Shown here: positions 1-12,318 of the stretch, piece after piece | How the letters are laid out: every line of letters begins with the position of its first letter | Position numbering within the stretch: position 1 is the stretch's first letter | NCBI GenBank assembly: GCA_004123355.1 | Contig: SCHM01000003.1 | Location: 6,219,058-6,283,057 of the forward strand | Reading direction: 5' to 3' | DNA: 64,000 nucleotides | DNA from: Amphirosellinia nigrospora | Taxonomy: Eukaryota; Ascomycota; Sordariomycetes; Xylariales; Xylariaceae | Position numbers and translations under genes: made by a program | The notes under the pieces: model-generated | Databases searched by the model: none | Told to the model about the DNA's origin: nothing | The model's input: only the letters and a program-made list of their open reading frames with translations

Positions 1-1199
1 TTGCTGGGGCTGATTGTTGTGGTGGAGGCCGAGGTGGCTGATGAGACGACAGAGGCATGAAGGGGTTTCCGTTGACTGGTACCATCACTGGTGCAAAGTT
101 TGAGCCATATTGATGTGTGTTACCTGTGGGCATGGCTAGAATTTGGGGATGCAAGTGTTGGCCATATGGCGCATGATAATGTAGTTGTGGCATGAAGTGA
201 TGGGGGAGAGCTGTATTTACCATGGGTAATCCCTGTGCTCTTGGAAATTGGGCTTGATGTCTTAGCCGGGAACAAACTTGGCATGGGTGTTTCTGTGAAG
301 TGGTTGAGGTATTATGGTGATGGTGATTTTCTGACGGTTTCGGGCTGGTCCTCGGGCTACTCCCATTAGGTGGTGCACCGTGGACTCCTTCAGGATGAGA
401 TTGAGCCGGGGGAGGCGGAGGAGGGGCATTGGATCACTCTTGGAATCCGCTCTGTGACCATGATCGGATGATCTTGGGGTGCTGTGACTGTTTGAAATGT
501 TGGGTGCTATCAAAATAGGGGTTTGATTATTATCAGGTGTAGCCTTGGCAAGGTCCGTTGTCATTGCTTGGTTCTCAACTTGGCAGGGTGCTGTATGTCT
601 AGAGTTCTGGCAAGGTATTGAGTTATTCGAGGGCTTCAAACCCCGAATGTCCCAGGTACAGGATAGCCACTTTGCATATCAAGCATTTCTGGGGAGATTG
701 TTGATGGAAGCTGTTTTGGTGAGAGTTCGGGAGGGCTCGACGGCCGAGGCTTGCGGGAGGGCTGGTCAAAATCGAAGTTCTCTAATACGGGCATGGATAC
801 TCCCCTTAAGCCATATGCCAATTCCAGTGCTTGTATATCGGATGGCAGGCCGACCATTCCTGTGCTTAGTCGTCTTTCTGTATCCTCGGATCGCCACCAG
901 GTATTGGTGTGGTGGTGATGGGAACATTTGGAACGATATTACAAGCAGCAGTAGCAGCATTGGTAGCGAGAGAATCACTGGCTGTTGAGACGTAGGTACT
1001 TCGGGCTGCTTCCCGTTGGTTCTCTGTCTCTTCACAGGTTTCTCAGAGATAAATTGGATATCGTCATCATCTTCAACCGATCGTTTCGATGGAACTACAG
1101 CAGTAGCGAGTGGATGTTGATACGTATGACCCGACCTGAGCCATGTAATGCACCTGGTTGGACTGGTCCTGGACCTTGAGGACTGAAGTATGCTGACAT
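1..1199 (-). CDS. Conserved fungal CxxC protein, unknown function (3' end outside window)
   Basis: The gene starts at 1199 with MSAYFSPQGPGP and runs leftward off the window. It encodes a low-complexity, Pro/His/Gln-rich protein with three conserved islands. An acidic patch followed by FISEKPVKRQR (about 1050-1090) looks like a nuclear localisation signal. A block around GMVGLPSDIQALELAYG lies near 790-840. A Cys motif, KHPCQVCSRLRHQ, lies near 255-295. I know this combination from uncharacterised Pezizomycotina proteins, but no biochemical role is known to me. The reading frame changes at least four times, for example near 1135 and near 890, while similarity continues; the break near 1135 lies in a GGG run, so assembly error is more likely than a pseudogene. 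No intron is needed. The neighbour CSN6 is divergent, with about 915 bp between the two starts. Confidence 0.6.
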
Positions 1200-2114
1200 T
1201 ATGTTGTATAGAGATGACAGTCACACATCATTCAATGTGACGAGTTGGATAGGATTAATACTTTTCAGCAGTAGGAGTAGGGAAAATGTCTGGGCCATTT
1301 GTATTAGCATATGAGTCCTTATAGTGGTGAGCTCAGACATGGAAAAGCATGAGATCCAAAAAGATAACCTTCTCTGTCGCGCAGTTGTGTCCCTTTCAGG
1401 CATATGCGGGCCATTTTAGCTTATAAAGGCCCGAGCAAAGGCAAGCCATCACGGTAGATCAAGGAAGCCTTGCTGATTGCTACGTTGAGGCTTAACGCGA
1501 GCTTTTAACTTGGCCAACCGGCACTGGTCCACAAGATGGCACCACCATTCCAGATGTTCTTGATCTGAACAGAGAAAATGACAACTGGGATTGCCAATGA
1601 GAGGGCGAGTATAAGCACTTGTCCACTGTTTAAAGGTAGCTGTTTGTATGATGAAAGCTCAAAACATCACCCAAAGGGCTTTGGTGGTGCCTATGGCTGT
1701 GATGAGAACATATTTCTTGCATTAACCAAGCATGTGAAGTTCACGAGGTAAGCATGTAAGTAAATGTGTCTATTAGAGATGGTCCAAGAACAACACACAG
1801 GGAGCTATCTTACCTGGAAATAAGCTCTTCACGCATTATTTAGTGGGGTCAATGCTTGGCTTAGGTAAAGTGCTGGGTATAGGACCTACCTTAGCTTCAG
1901 TGTTGCTGCCGCGGGGCATTGCCCACCAACCTAACAGTATGACAAGCTCCAATCGCCGCAGCCCGTGAACTAGACAACCCTCAAGCGCCTACTGTATCTC
2001 GCCGTAGGTATATCAATTTAACAATCCAAGAACAAACAGTGCCTGGGTTTTAGCTTTACAGGTTGCTGTACCCCTTACAACCCTGTGTTCTTGATCAACT
2101 AGCTGTCGCCAAGC
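1200..2114. other. Intergenic, divergent promoter region
   Basis: Spacer between the leftward CxxC protein gene and rightward CSN6. I see no coding similarity, RNA gene or mobile element. It presumably holds both promoters. Confidence 0.5.
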
Positions 2115-3367
2115 ATGGAAACCGCCACGGGAAATCCGCTTCTATCTACCCAGAAGTCCTCCGACTCTGGCCTGCAGGCAGTTCTGCATCCTCTCGTCCT
2201 CCTCACCATCTCCGATTACATCACGCGCCACACCCTGAGAGAACAGTCCGGTCCCATCGTCGGCGCGCTGATAGGGCAGCAGAATGGTCGCGAAGTCACA
2301 ATAGAGCATGCCTTTGAGTGCGCCACTGTAGCCAGGGATGGCGAGGTTGTACTTGATGACGACTGGTTTGGGCAGAGGCTGGGCCAGAGTGTGTGCTCCC
2401 CGTCCTGCTTGAAGAGCCCTACATGTAGTATTTATTGCTGACCATGTGGCTTCAGTGAAAATTATACACAGTGCTCCCCAGCTAGACCTCGTTGGCTGGT
2501 ATACCCTGCTTCCCAGGAGCGGCCCGACCCCGTCCATCCTCCCCATTCACAACTGGATTCTCTCCAACCACAACGAGTCGTCGCTCTTACTTGGATTCCA
2601 CCCCGAAGAGTCCGTCAAGCACGACGCCGGCAGCAGACTGCCCCTGACCATCTACGAGTCCAACTACGAAGCCGAAGACCTGCGGAATGAGCAGGGCGAG
2701 GACAAGGAGATGCGGGATGGCGAGCCTCCGCTCAAGCTCAGGTTCCGCGAGCTGTCGTATTCTGTGGAGACGGGCGAGGCTGAGATGATTAGCATGGATT
2801 TTGTCGCGAGGGGCGCCGGGAATGCCGCAGCAGTCGAGCCCAGGGAGCAAAAGATGGTGATGCCGGGAAATACGGACGACCCGAAAGGCAAGCGGAAAAT
2901 GGAGGTCACAGAGCCGACGGCGGCCAACCCGAGCACGGCGAATGGCGAAGAGAACATCCTCTCACGGGAGGACGAGGAAATGATTGCGGCCCTCACAGCC
3001 AAGGCAAACTCGGTTAAGATGCTACAGTCCCGGATCAACCTCCTAGCGACCTATCTAGATCGACTCCCCCCGTCGTACCTTACAGGTGACGATGATAGTA
3101 TGGTCACCGGGAGGGTGAGCCAACTACACCCTCGCACACTATACTTCGATCAATCCAAGCCCTCGTGAACAGACTGTCGCTGGTGATACCCTCAGCGACC
3201 GAGGCCTACGAACAGGAGATGCTCAGCGAGGCGAACGATGTGCATCTGATGGAACTTCTCAACAACGTTCTACAGAGTGCTGCCGATGTCAGAGACATTG
3301 GGAAAAATACAGCATCGTGGAGACGAATCGAATTCAAAACAAGAAACATGTAGACGATCCAAGTTAA
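2115..3367 (+). CDS. csn6: COP9 signalosome complex subunit 6 (CSN6)
   Basis: CSN6 is one of the two MPN-domain subunits of the COP9 signalosome, which removes Nedd8 from cullin-RING ubiquitin ligases. Exon 1 (2115-2388) starts [11 protein letters not shown] and carries the MPN start, [16 protein letters not shown] then [16 protein letters not shown]. As expected for CSN6, no catalytic JAMM metal-binding motif is visible. A 67-nt intron (2389-2455, GTGTGT...TTCAG) joins in frame to [16 protein letters not shown]. The C-terminal half has [14 protein letters not shown] and NDVHLMELL, typical of CSN6. Two one-base breaks are visible: one in the GGAGGG run near 3113, after which [16 protein letters not shown] reads in the next frame, and one in the AAAAA run near 3305, after which the frame ends at a TAA at 3365-3367. 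Convergent with the dehydrogenase gene. Confidence 0.9.
2389..2455 (+). other. CSN6 intron
   Basis: GTGTGT donor, CTGAC branch-like element at 2438-2442 and TTCAG acceptor. Removal restores the reading frame between RLGQ and KIIHSAP. Confidence 0.85.
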
Positions 3368-3981
3368 TGGGGTCCCGGTATGCAGAGATTTGAGAGGTTT
3401 TAGTTACGACCAAAATATGCGTGAGGTAGTGAAGTGAGGAAAACGAATGTATTACTGCATTTGCATGGCGAAGGAGGCGTTTTGTTCAGCAGCTAGGAGC
3501 TACTTGGAACAGTTACTGGGTTCACTTAGAGGCTAAGATTAGCTCTGGATTATCTTGATGCGCTACCGCCGGTGGTGATAGCCGGCGACCCTTGATAGGA
3601 GGTAGACAGGATCAACTGTTAGAAACCCAAACAAGATTTAAAAATATCTCCACTACCACGTTGTTGTGAACCGGCCAGAAGGGCTATATTAAGGCTCAAT
3701 AATACTATTGTTGTTGAACATGGTCCACAAACACTACATGGCAATACATGTAACACCTCCCGCCTTCAATTACCCAATCTAAATTATCACAGCCCCTGTT
3801 ATAAAATTAAAGGAGAAAACACAACTCCGTATGAGCGACCATGTCCTACCACTCAACAAGATCTGCGTCTCTAACCCCAAACATTCGCGGGAGGGAATGA
3901 AAGATAGAGAAGGGGGGAAAAGGCAGGCATTTTTCAATAAAAGAAGAATTATCTTCTTGTGTCTAGTCCTTCCTAGTGTTC
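3368..3981. other. Intergenic, convergent 3' region
   Basis: Spacer between two convergent genes. Nothing beyond likely 3' untranslated sequence is recognised. Confidence 0.5.
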
Positions 3982-5427
3982 CTAGGCCTCGATGACTACT
4001 TTTAGTACCAGATTTCCGTCGTCGTCCATGGTCCTGCTGGCAATCTCGAAGGCGTCTTTAGCAGCGGCTAGCCCTTAAACCGATGAGTCACCATATGGTC
4101 GAGACTCGGCAGCCTGGGTCTAGATACGGCATGGCTGTGAGGAGAAAGGAGTCGAATGCCCGTCGCGTATGTATTTGCGTAGCGAAAGATGCCAAGAATA
4201 TCAACTTCCTTCAAGTGCGCTACTGACAGCGGCACGGTCTGAATAGGGGTTCCCATGCCGACCATCACGAGTTTACCTCCCGGGCGAGTGGCGTATAAAC
4301 AAGTCTGCATACAAACTTCTTTCCCAGTACATTCAAACGAAATGTCGACGCCCTCGTCGTCAACTTCGTTCTGAGAAGCTAGTGTTGGCTTGGAAACGAA
4401 GAGGATATCAGTTGCCAGACGCCTAGCGTGCTCCAACTGCCCTTGGTAAGAGTTGGAAATGGTGCTAGTAGGCGTCATGGACCCCGACCCGAATTTATGG
4501 ACGAGGTGGAATTGCTAGAAATGGAGGTGGTGCTACTGGAGGGGTGCAAGGGGCGAGAGACGACGAAGCCATGGGTTGCGAAACCGTGTTTGATGGCATA
4601 ATCTACTCGGCCAGCGTCGACATCAGCTATAGTCACTGATGCGCAACCTGACTGGAGTGCCATTGCCGCAGTTAGGAGACCAACTGCTCCGGCTCCCATT
4701 ACAAGCGCCGTGGAACCCGGCGATGGACTGGCCCGATTCACGGCGTGAATGCCAACGGATAGGGGCTCCAATAAAGCTGCACCATCGAAGGAGATATGGT
4801 CAGGAAGTCTTCTCACAAAGTTAGTCAACTTTGATCTACAAATATGATCTTGGGGGCTTAAAAAATAAAACGTACTTGTGACACCAAATCGCTGGATGAT
4901 TTATCCTCTCCTGTAAAGTACCCTGAAAGTGAGGTACGCTTTTTGCACTACTCCTAAAGCGCATCTTCTTGCATAGGTTATACCTACCTGTTCTGCAGAT
5001 GCCACACTGGCCGCAAGGGATGCCAACTTCCATGGCAACTCTATCTCCAACCTTGAAGCCAGTCACTTGTGGGCCAACTGCGACAACGATGCCGGACGAC
5101 TCGTGACCCAAAGATAAGGGCTCACAAGCGCATAGGTCCCCATTCGCGAATTTGTTGTAGTATGAAACATCCGAGCCACAAATTCCAGTCGACTTGACGA
5201 TGATCTGAAGTTCATCATCACCGGGTTGATCAATGTCCCTCGTCTCCTGGCAAGACAATATCAGTCGATGACTGTATCTGTGTAATACAGTAAGACGATT
5301 GTGGGAGGCTTCTCACCAATTGCAAATCTCTCGGTCCATGCAGCACCGAGGCAGTAATCTTTTGAGGCCCTTTCTCATAGATGGGTAATTGCACTGGCGC
5401 AGCCTCGGCCGCAGCAGAAGGTGCCAT
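3982..5427 (-). CDS. Sorbitol/polyol dehydrogenase-like zinc-dependent alcohol dehydrogenase
   Basis: A medium-chain, NAD(P)-dependent polyol dehydrogenase that probably oxidises a sugar alcohol such as sorbitol, xylitol or arabinitol to the keto sugar; substrate cannot be assigned from sequence. Three exons: 5427-5317, 5246-4876 and 4808-3982, with introns of 70 and 67 nt. Visible are GICGSDVSYYNKF (catalytic zinc Cys), GHESSG (catalytic zinc His-Glu), PCGQCGICRTGRYNLC (four structural-zinc Cys), MGAGAVGLL (Rossmann GxGxxG) and ECTGKEVC. A Ser/Thr-rich insert of about 40 residues sits between the Rossmann strands near 4440-4560. The frame changes near 4490 and in the GGG run near 4071; beyond the latter the C-terminus reads AAAKDAFEIASRT to a TAG at 3982-3984. 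A CCGGGG CreA-like word lies near 5688. Confidence 0.85.
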
Positions 5428-7723
5428 GTTGGCGATAGCGATTACGAAGGAGGCTCGCTAGGAGAATTCCAAATCAATGTAAGTAAAACTTTGGTTCACT
5501 TTGGATTTGATATATGGACAAAAAACAGAAAGAAGACATGAGAGAGACGAACTAGTAGACTGATATTTCCAGCCGTGTAAATTAGGTCCCTTTGCTAACA
5601 CGCTATGTCAAGGGCAAGAAAAACCCCCACTGTAGAAGGCAAGACGCCCTAGAAGTGGGCGAGCATCCTCTCTTTTGTACCAACACGCCGGGGCGGATGA
5701 AATTATGGACATATTTAGGGGTTTATTGTGGGAGTTGCCGCCTTCATAATCGTGCGGAACGGCATTTTGGTCGCCGGCGAGCTAGTCAAGACTTTCTCAT
5801 AGTCCACTATGCCGAGTTAAAGATCATCCAGCTATCTTGACCAACACACGTACATTGCATTTCCCTATATGATGAGATATATGCAGCTAGCTATTCCGAT
5901 GTGACGGTGGAAAACCGGATCGAGGGGATGTCTGAGAGAGGTTTGCAAGGGACCGATAGCCCGATGCTGGTGGATCGTTCCCCAGCATGAGATATGAGAT
6001 CCAAAAATGTGAACAACCTGGCGCTACTATCAATCTACTTTGATCCTATTGGATTTGGATCGATGCGATCTTGGTGCAGTGTAGTATTAAGATATGATTC
6101 AGTATATATCGTAGAATATCCTCTGGCCATGCGTCGGCGGTGATGGAGGTGAGTGGTAGCCGCTGTCAAGCCGGGATAGATCTGCAACACATGTGTCGCG
6201 TATTTAGTAGAGAATGATGTTATTCAGTACGGGCTCTCGACAAACGTATAGGTATGTATGTTGCCACCAGTCGTCGCTAGATGCATACAGAAGCTGAGTA
6301 CAGAGGACTTAAGTTGACCTCGAGGCGCCTTGACTTCGGTTGCTGGTAATTCTGGGGTGTGTCTAAGTTGATTATAGTGGTAGTGTAACTCAAGTATAGA
6401 TCTCGATTTTGTTTCGACGAGCCGTGGGGGCGAGACCCCGATCTTAGGTACAGTACCTAGGTATGTTATATTTGGTTTTAGTTTTGTAGGAAAGTACGAA
6501 GGGACAGTGCAGAATACCCCTCACGGTAGATGCCATGCCAATTACTCCATTACTTCTATGACATCAACAACAATATTCGCTAGAGACCTAAAGCATCAAT
6601 GATTCTTTACTTTGCAAAAGTAGTATCCATGGAAGTACCTATACACATAATTGCTCCTCGCTTTATGTGAACACTTTACTCTCTACCGTACCTATCCTCA
6701 AGGCCTTTAAATATATGCTATCAAGTACTCTTTTATTATGCTTTTCATGGTCCCTTTGAGCCACCCATCTCAAGTCTGCCGATTCACATAGGCCAAGTCG
6801 CCGAGTTGAGCTACGTGATGAATAGTTGCAGACGGGCTGAGCATATATAACTTACATATACCTCAAAATGTGTATGACTCTACCTTGATATGCACTCAAG
6901 ACACTATACTGTGTGATAAATAGCTAAAAAAAAAAAAGGCTTGCTCCTTGACCCCCACAGGTATGCACAAGGCGCCAGCCGAAAAACCCTCGAACGAGTT
7001 TTCTGTAACAATTGAGTCATCTATTACCTACGAAGTACCGGAGCATCTGCAGAGAGGAGTAGGCTTGAAGGCATAGTTGTTAAGTAAGCATATGTAGCAA
7101 ACGGCTCATCCAGAAATATCGAACTGTTTCCGTTGCGCCACCGCGCGTCGTGTTCTTGCCCCCTTCAGATCCTCCACTATTGGCTAACATTCGACCTTGA
7201 TATCGCACTGCGATATGCAAATATGTGACCGCCGAGACAGTCAAATGAGGCTATAGAAAACGCACTACAAGGATTTGTTTCCTGCTCTTCTTCAAGTGGC
7301 AGGCGCCTGTCACCGAGGCTATCGCATTGATTTGGTTACTGAGCTTGGATAAACCAACAGCAGCAAAGGAGCAATATTATCTGCTGTGTGGTTGGCGCTA
7401 CATCGAAGAATGCAGGCCAGTGTTACCGAATGGAACCGGTCAAGGAAACATTCAGAAACTAAATAAGTGAAAGCAAAGCTCCCCGCTGGCTGTGCTCACC
7501 ACTCCTCTAGTCTCAACCATGTAAGCAGTCGTTCCCATCCTATTCTGATTACAATCCATGTGCTTTCAAGTTTCAATGTCATGTAGATCACTTATGCCAA
7601 ACATAGAGGCAAGACATTTTTCAACAGGAAAACGGCTATATGGTGAGATCAATGTCGGTTTTCGTGCCGATGTTCCATGCTTTGAAGCAAACGCCACTTA
7701 AAAAACCGATGACAGGCTTGGTA
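5428..7723. other. Intergenic, gene-poor
   Basis: No convincing gene. It contains the upstream region of the dehydrogenase and a short palindrome, TAGGTAC-A-GTACCTA, at 6445-6459. Short reading frames here have no recognisable similarity. Confidence 0.45.
6445..6459. repeat. Palindrome TAGGTAC-A-GTACCTA
   Basis: Seven-base perfect arms around one central base. It shares its core with palindromes at 37832-37850 and 44137-44156. Confidence 0.8.
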
Positions 7724-7895
7724 TTAAGAAACACAAGAACACTGAGAAGGCATGAAGTTATACTCCAATCGGATGAATATGATATACATATGCTTTTCAA
7801 TAAGCGACCCGGTTCTACGTATGCTGTACTCTCTATAGTACGGCCCGGAGAATTCGCATGCTCTCTCGCTCCAACCGGTCTTGCTCGCTTGCGGC

Positions 7896-8435
7896 TCAAA
7901 GCGGCATTCTATCATAACAATGGAGAGCGCCAAACCCAATTTGAATGGACACGAGAGTCCCAATACGGCCATCGTCCACAATGATTGGGTTATATAGTGC
8001 GCAGTCACTAACGATCTCCTCCCTATGTGGCTTTTCGATGTTGGAATCGGGGAAATATTGGAGACACCTTTTGGCTAAACATGTTACCACCGCATCGGTA
8101 TCCTGGATTAGGCGCCAAAATGGGATAGACGGTACCAATACAGGTTTAAGGCCTCGAATCCCCAGCTTTGACGCAGTCAGAGTGGGGGCGCCATCATGAC
8201 TATTATCGGGCGACGGAGTTGGGTTCATAAAGAAACTGGGTCCTGGCTTCTGTGATACCGAACTTGCATACCAACAAGATCGTGTGAGTAGATCATAGCA
8301 TGGAAACGATATCACATTCACTGACCCAACACATGAACCGTAGGTGTTAGTGTCTACAGCTAGGTGACGTCCCCTAGCACAATGGCCAGACTCAACATCC
8401 CGTCCTGCAGACCCGTTTTCAAAGTAACACTCCAT
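7896..8435 (-). CDS. Orphan reading frame, 179 codons, doubtful
   Basis: The longest open frame of the 5.4-10.4 kb spacer, starting MECYFENGS. It has an N-terminal Cys-rich half and a more ordinary second half (GLKPVLVPSIPFWRL, DTDAVVTCLAKRC). I recognise no family. A stretch from 8279 to 8345 has a GT start and could be an intron. It could be a small lineage-specific protein, a decayed gene or chance. Downstream open frames in other phases (7724-8008) may be its continuation or noise. Confidence 0.22.
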   Translation of the reverse strand: MECYFENGSAGRDVESGHCARGRHLAVDTNTYGSCVGSVNVISFPCYDLLTRSCWYASSVSQKPGPSFFMNPTPSPDNSHDGAPTLTASKLGIRGLKPVLVPSIPFWRLIQDTDAVVTCLAKRCLQYFPDSNIEKPHREEIVSDCALYNPIIVDDGRIGTLVSIQIGFGALHCYDRMPL

Positions 8436-10402
8436 CTAACCACATGCTGGGTGAGGGTATCTCAATACTTGCCTACCAGAAACATCGCCAGTTCTTGTTA
8501 TTGAAGTATTACAGATAATATACAGCAAGCTAGCTAACCAACAATACCTGGCCAACTCACCCCTTCAACACTATCCTCAATCGCGCTACTAGTCCCGGAG
8601 AACATCTGGAGGGCGCTTATGAAGCTTTGTAAACGGCATATGATAGGATGATAGCAATGATCACCATTATGGTGTGGTCTAAGTCGAACCACGCTATATA
8701 ACTGCAAATGCCACTTCTTAACGGCGAGATCCCTTGACTATAAAGCGATATGCGATTGCAGAACTTTTCGATGGGCCTTCTGCTATAGCTAACACAAGGT
8801 TACACCGAGATCCAAGACAGACCGTGCAGAGATAAGGCAAGCGAGGTGTAACCATGACGAGGATAGTATGCACGGCACAAAAGTTCTTGTTCAAGACATA
8901 TAACGGTATTTCTACACTACGTCTCTAGCCCGCCTTGCATGCATGCATGCAGTACTACGTATATCACTAACCTAGCCGCTTCAGTTCCCTATATTTGCTG
9001 TAGGGAAAAGTGGCTGAGTGATGTATGAGACAGGCTTGGATAACCATGATTGGGTCAACGGCTACAATCACACCTGTTTCCGTCATCGCCGACCTGTCAT
9101 TTCGTGATAACAGACTTCATCAGCTCTGTATTCACGAACATCTGTATCTATGAATGTGGTGAGTTTCAACCGGCGAAGTATGAACAGGTTGCTGCCGCTC
9201 TACGCGTACCCAACGAGGCAGTGGTGTTTAATCAATGCCCTACACATGCATCAAAATGGTGTTAGCAACAAATGTGAGATGAGTACAATTCTATCATGCA
9301 TATACATCAATTCTCGGCTTCCACGGCACGAAAGAAAAAGAAAAAGCCAGATGGCGGGGTGACATGATCAATTTGCTTGGTGTCCAGGAGTCGAGGAACT
9401 CATTTACCCATACACAAGTATTTGTCTTAAATGCAAGCGACCATTGAATCAGAGGCAGATTTTCCGTGCCATGCGGAACGACCACCGAAAGAGGCCTCCG
9501 ACCAGAACTCCGATACTCGCTCTCGGGACATTCTTCTCGGCACGATCCTCTTGTCTCGCTTCAAGTTTATCAGCTTCGTAGGACTCATCGGAAACCACTC
9601 ACCTCTCCTCGTGCCCATCACATGCCAGTAGCGAAAAAAAGCCGGCTCGGGCCTCCGAATCAGTACGTCCCATGAAAAGATATCAATCTCTCATCGATCT
9701 CACATGTTACAGTTTCCAGAGCTACCCCCGGCATGGAACAGATGCCGGGAAGAGGGTTCTTGGGTAGGTCAAACCAACAATCGAAAGTGATGGCGCCCGG
9801 GGTTTCCCAATACGACCTCACAGGGAATGAATAGGCTATTACAAGAACCAACGGACAACCCAAGTTGGATTGTGAGCTAGCTTCTGATATATTATATCGG
9901 AAGCATATTATATCAGCAGCTTATATAGGTCATTCGTGGGACTGGGGAACATATAACTCAGATAGTATTAAGCTGAAGCAGGTACCGTGCCTAGACCGGT
10001 CTGGGCCGTAGTACTGTAGATATGAACCTGGAATGTAGTTTAGATATCCCTAAATACCACGACTCTTTCAATTGTCAAGTTATTTTTCTTTCGACAAAGG
10101 AATAAGGGGAACATAATCAGGACGTTTCTGTTCTTTTTACAGAACAAGTCATGATCATAGGCACAGAGAAACAACTCTAAAACAGTAGGTACATTATGTT
10201 CAATACAACTTTACATGGTGGGCGGGTAAGGTAGGTAGGTAGGTATATATGGATTCGTGTTTAACACTCTATGCGTGGGATTAGCAACACCATGTTGACA
10301 ATGTTAAAGCGTCCATAATACTCATTTTCCCACACTTGCGCGCGTTCACTTCGTCTCTCATTCTCTTTCCTCATCCGTGCGTGCAGTCCAGAAAGCGCGA
10401 GA
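8436..10402. other. Intergenic, gene-poor
   Basis: No supported gene. A short GCAT run lies at 8936-8951 and a GTAG tandem tract at 10228-10246. The right end is likely the 3' untranslated region of Vps17. Confidence 0.45.
10228..10246. repeat. Tandem GGTA tract
   Basis: About four tandem copies of the tetramer GGTA, the word enriched in spacers throughout this window. Confidence 0.8.
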
Positions 10403-12318
10403 TCAAAACGTGCTTGTAGCAAGCCGACTCGCCGCATTCCGGGCATCGACACGGTCTTCGTCATCCTCTTCTGGTACGCCAGGCATAGCCGCACCCGTGC
10501 TAGTAGGGGACTTCACACCTTGTGCGCTCTCACCGGCATCCTCCTCCTCGTTCACGCCCGCCATGATACTCCCCGAGACGCTCCGGCTTAGACTGTCCGT
10601 CCGCCGTGGCACGCCACTCCAAGCGTCGCCTTTGGGTCCTTGGCTGACGGCCAGGCTCGTGCGCCGCACGGCTGGATGAGCTTCTCTGCCGAGACGGCTA
10701 AGGCCGCCAGAGGCGTCGATGGCCCTGATGTCGGGCCGCACGCTCTCTAACAGTGCCAGGGTGCGTCGTTCAGCTTCGATCTCGCGCAACACGAATTCTC
10801 GAATGCTGCCTCGTAGATCGGCCGATGTCCGTGCGAACCACTTGCGGCGTTCATTGACAAGATTCTGCGTGACTCGCGTCGTTTTTTGATAGAGCTCCTG
10901 TTCAGTGTTCCTAGCTTCATCGAGTGCGGCGATGGCCTCATCGACCTTCTCGCGCCGCACGCTCGAGCTAGCCTTAAGCCTGTCCGCTGCGTTCGTCTTG
11001 CTTCGCGTGATGTCCTGGGCTTGAAGGAACTCGCGGATGAGAAGTTGTCGATTAGTTAGAGTCTCCTTAACGATGAAGGCGTCTTGTGAGTGATATTGGA
11101 ATGAATCCCCAAGCGTCGTAGCTTCAGCAGTAGCTTGAGCGGCGTGACAGTCTCCCACGGTCTGAACAATCTTTCCAAGCTTTCGATAGGCATTTGCCAA
11201 GCCCTGATGTGGCTCCTGCACACTCATGGCACCAATCTTGACGCCAAAATCTGACTCGGACAGTCCTAGTCCTACATTATAGTCAGTTGAGCCGAAAACG
11301 CTATACACTTGATCCATGATAATATACCTCTGCGTGACTTGACTAGTCGGTCCACCTTATGTCCCGCATCCATCGAGCCCAAGTAAAAGAGCTTGACGAT
11401 AGGACGTGCTTCTGATAGCTCTGGAGTGTCGTCTGGAGGCGGTGCAAACTGCTTTAATACCTTCCTCCGCACACCCGTGGCAGGCTGTTTTCGCTTGATC
11501 ATAGGGCTGTAGCCGAAGTCACTCTCAACAAACAAGACCATCTCATCATCCATCATTAAGACCTCATTGCTACACACGTAGTTGAACCATCTTTGCATCA
11601 GCGCCTTGACACGGATCTCGTCCTCCTCTGTACCTGCACCAGCAGACGTCAGCGAAGGAGGTACGGCTGGTACCATGGCATTGGGGTTAGCGGATATCAG
11701 GTGGGCGGCGAGCTTGATGAATTCGGAATGTAAACGACGGACATCGCGGAATTGGGTTGTTCGGAATTTAGGTATATTTGTCTTGGTCCCCAGTCAGCTT
11801 CAGGGGCGGTATAGCTGCAAAGGGGTACTTACATGGACGTCAAATCTCATGATAGGATCTTTTTTGCCGGTCCTCTCCAGTCCCGTAATCTTGGCCTGTA
11901 GTTTGTATTGAGGCCCAGGCGGTCTACGCGCCTGCTGCCCTTGTTGCCCCTGCTGTATCCCCGGGGCATTTGAGGGGCCGTCCTTGGGGGTTCGCCCTGC
12001 GGAGGCTTCGGCTGCTGCGGCGCATTTGATTGTGCCTCTGGTTCAGCGCCCGAGCTGGCCTGTTGCGAAGGCTCAGACTGCTGGGAGGGCGCGTACTCGG
12101 TCGTCGAAGCGGTGCTACTGGCTGTGTTCGGCCTTCTGAAGGCATCGAGACCCGGGTCCTCCTGCGCAAAGCCGTTGCTCGGCTCTCGGCTGTACTGGAA
12201 CGGCGTCGGCGATTGGGAACCAGATACGGGTTGTAGTTGGCGATGCCGCGCTGGGGGTAGCGGGCGGTGAGCCCCATGGCGATGCGCCGGCGGCGTTGTC
12301 GTCGTCGCGATAGTCCAT
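10403..12318 (-). CDS. vps17: Vacuolar protein sorting protein Vps17 (retromer sorting nexin)
   Basis: Vps17 pairs with Vps5 to form the membrane-bending sorting-nexin dimer of retromer, which recycles Vps10-type receptors from endosome to Golgi. Three exons: 12318-11833, 11781-11328 and 11271-10403, with introns of 51 and 56 nt, about 600 residues in all. Order: disordered Ser/Gln/Pro-rich N-terminus (start MDYRDDDNAAG); PX domain from about residue 140 (KITGLERTGKKDP, FRDVRRLHSEF, FNYVCSNEVLM); a Vps17-type linker (VRRKVLKQFAPPPDDTPEL); then a BAR-like coiled coil (DITRSKTNAADRLKASSS, RKWFARTSADLRGSIREFV); and a disordered tail. Two one-base breaks lie in C/G runs: in CCC near 12212 and in CCCCGGGG near 11960. 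Divergent from Mef2, 714 bp between starts. Confidence 0.85.

Noticed and set aside
3982-5427. Reading the broken dehydrogenase as a real pseudogene
   Set aside because: Splice sites, zinc ligands and coenzyme motif are all kept and the breaks match the window-wide error pattern.
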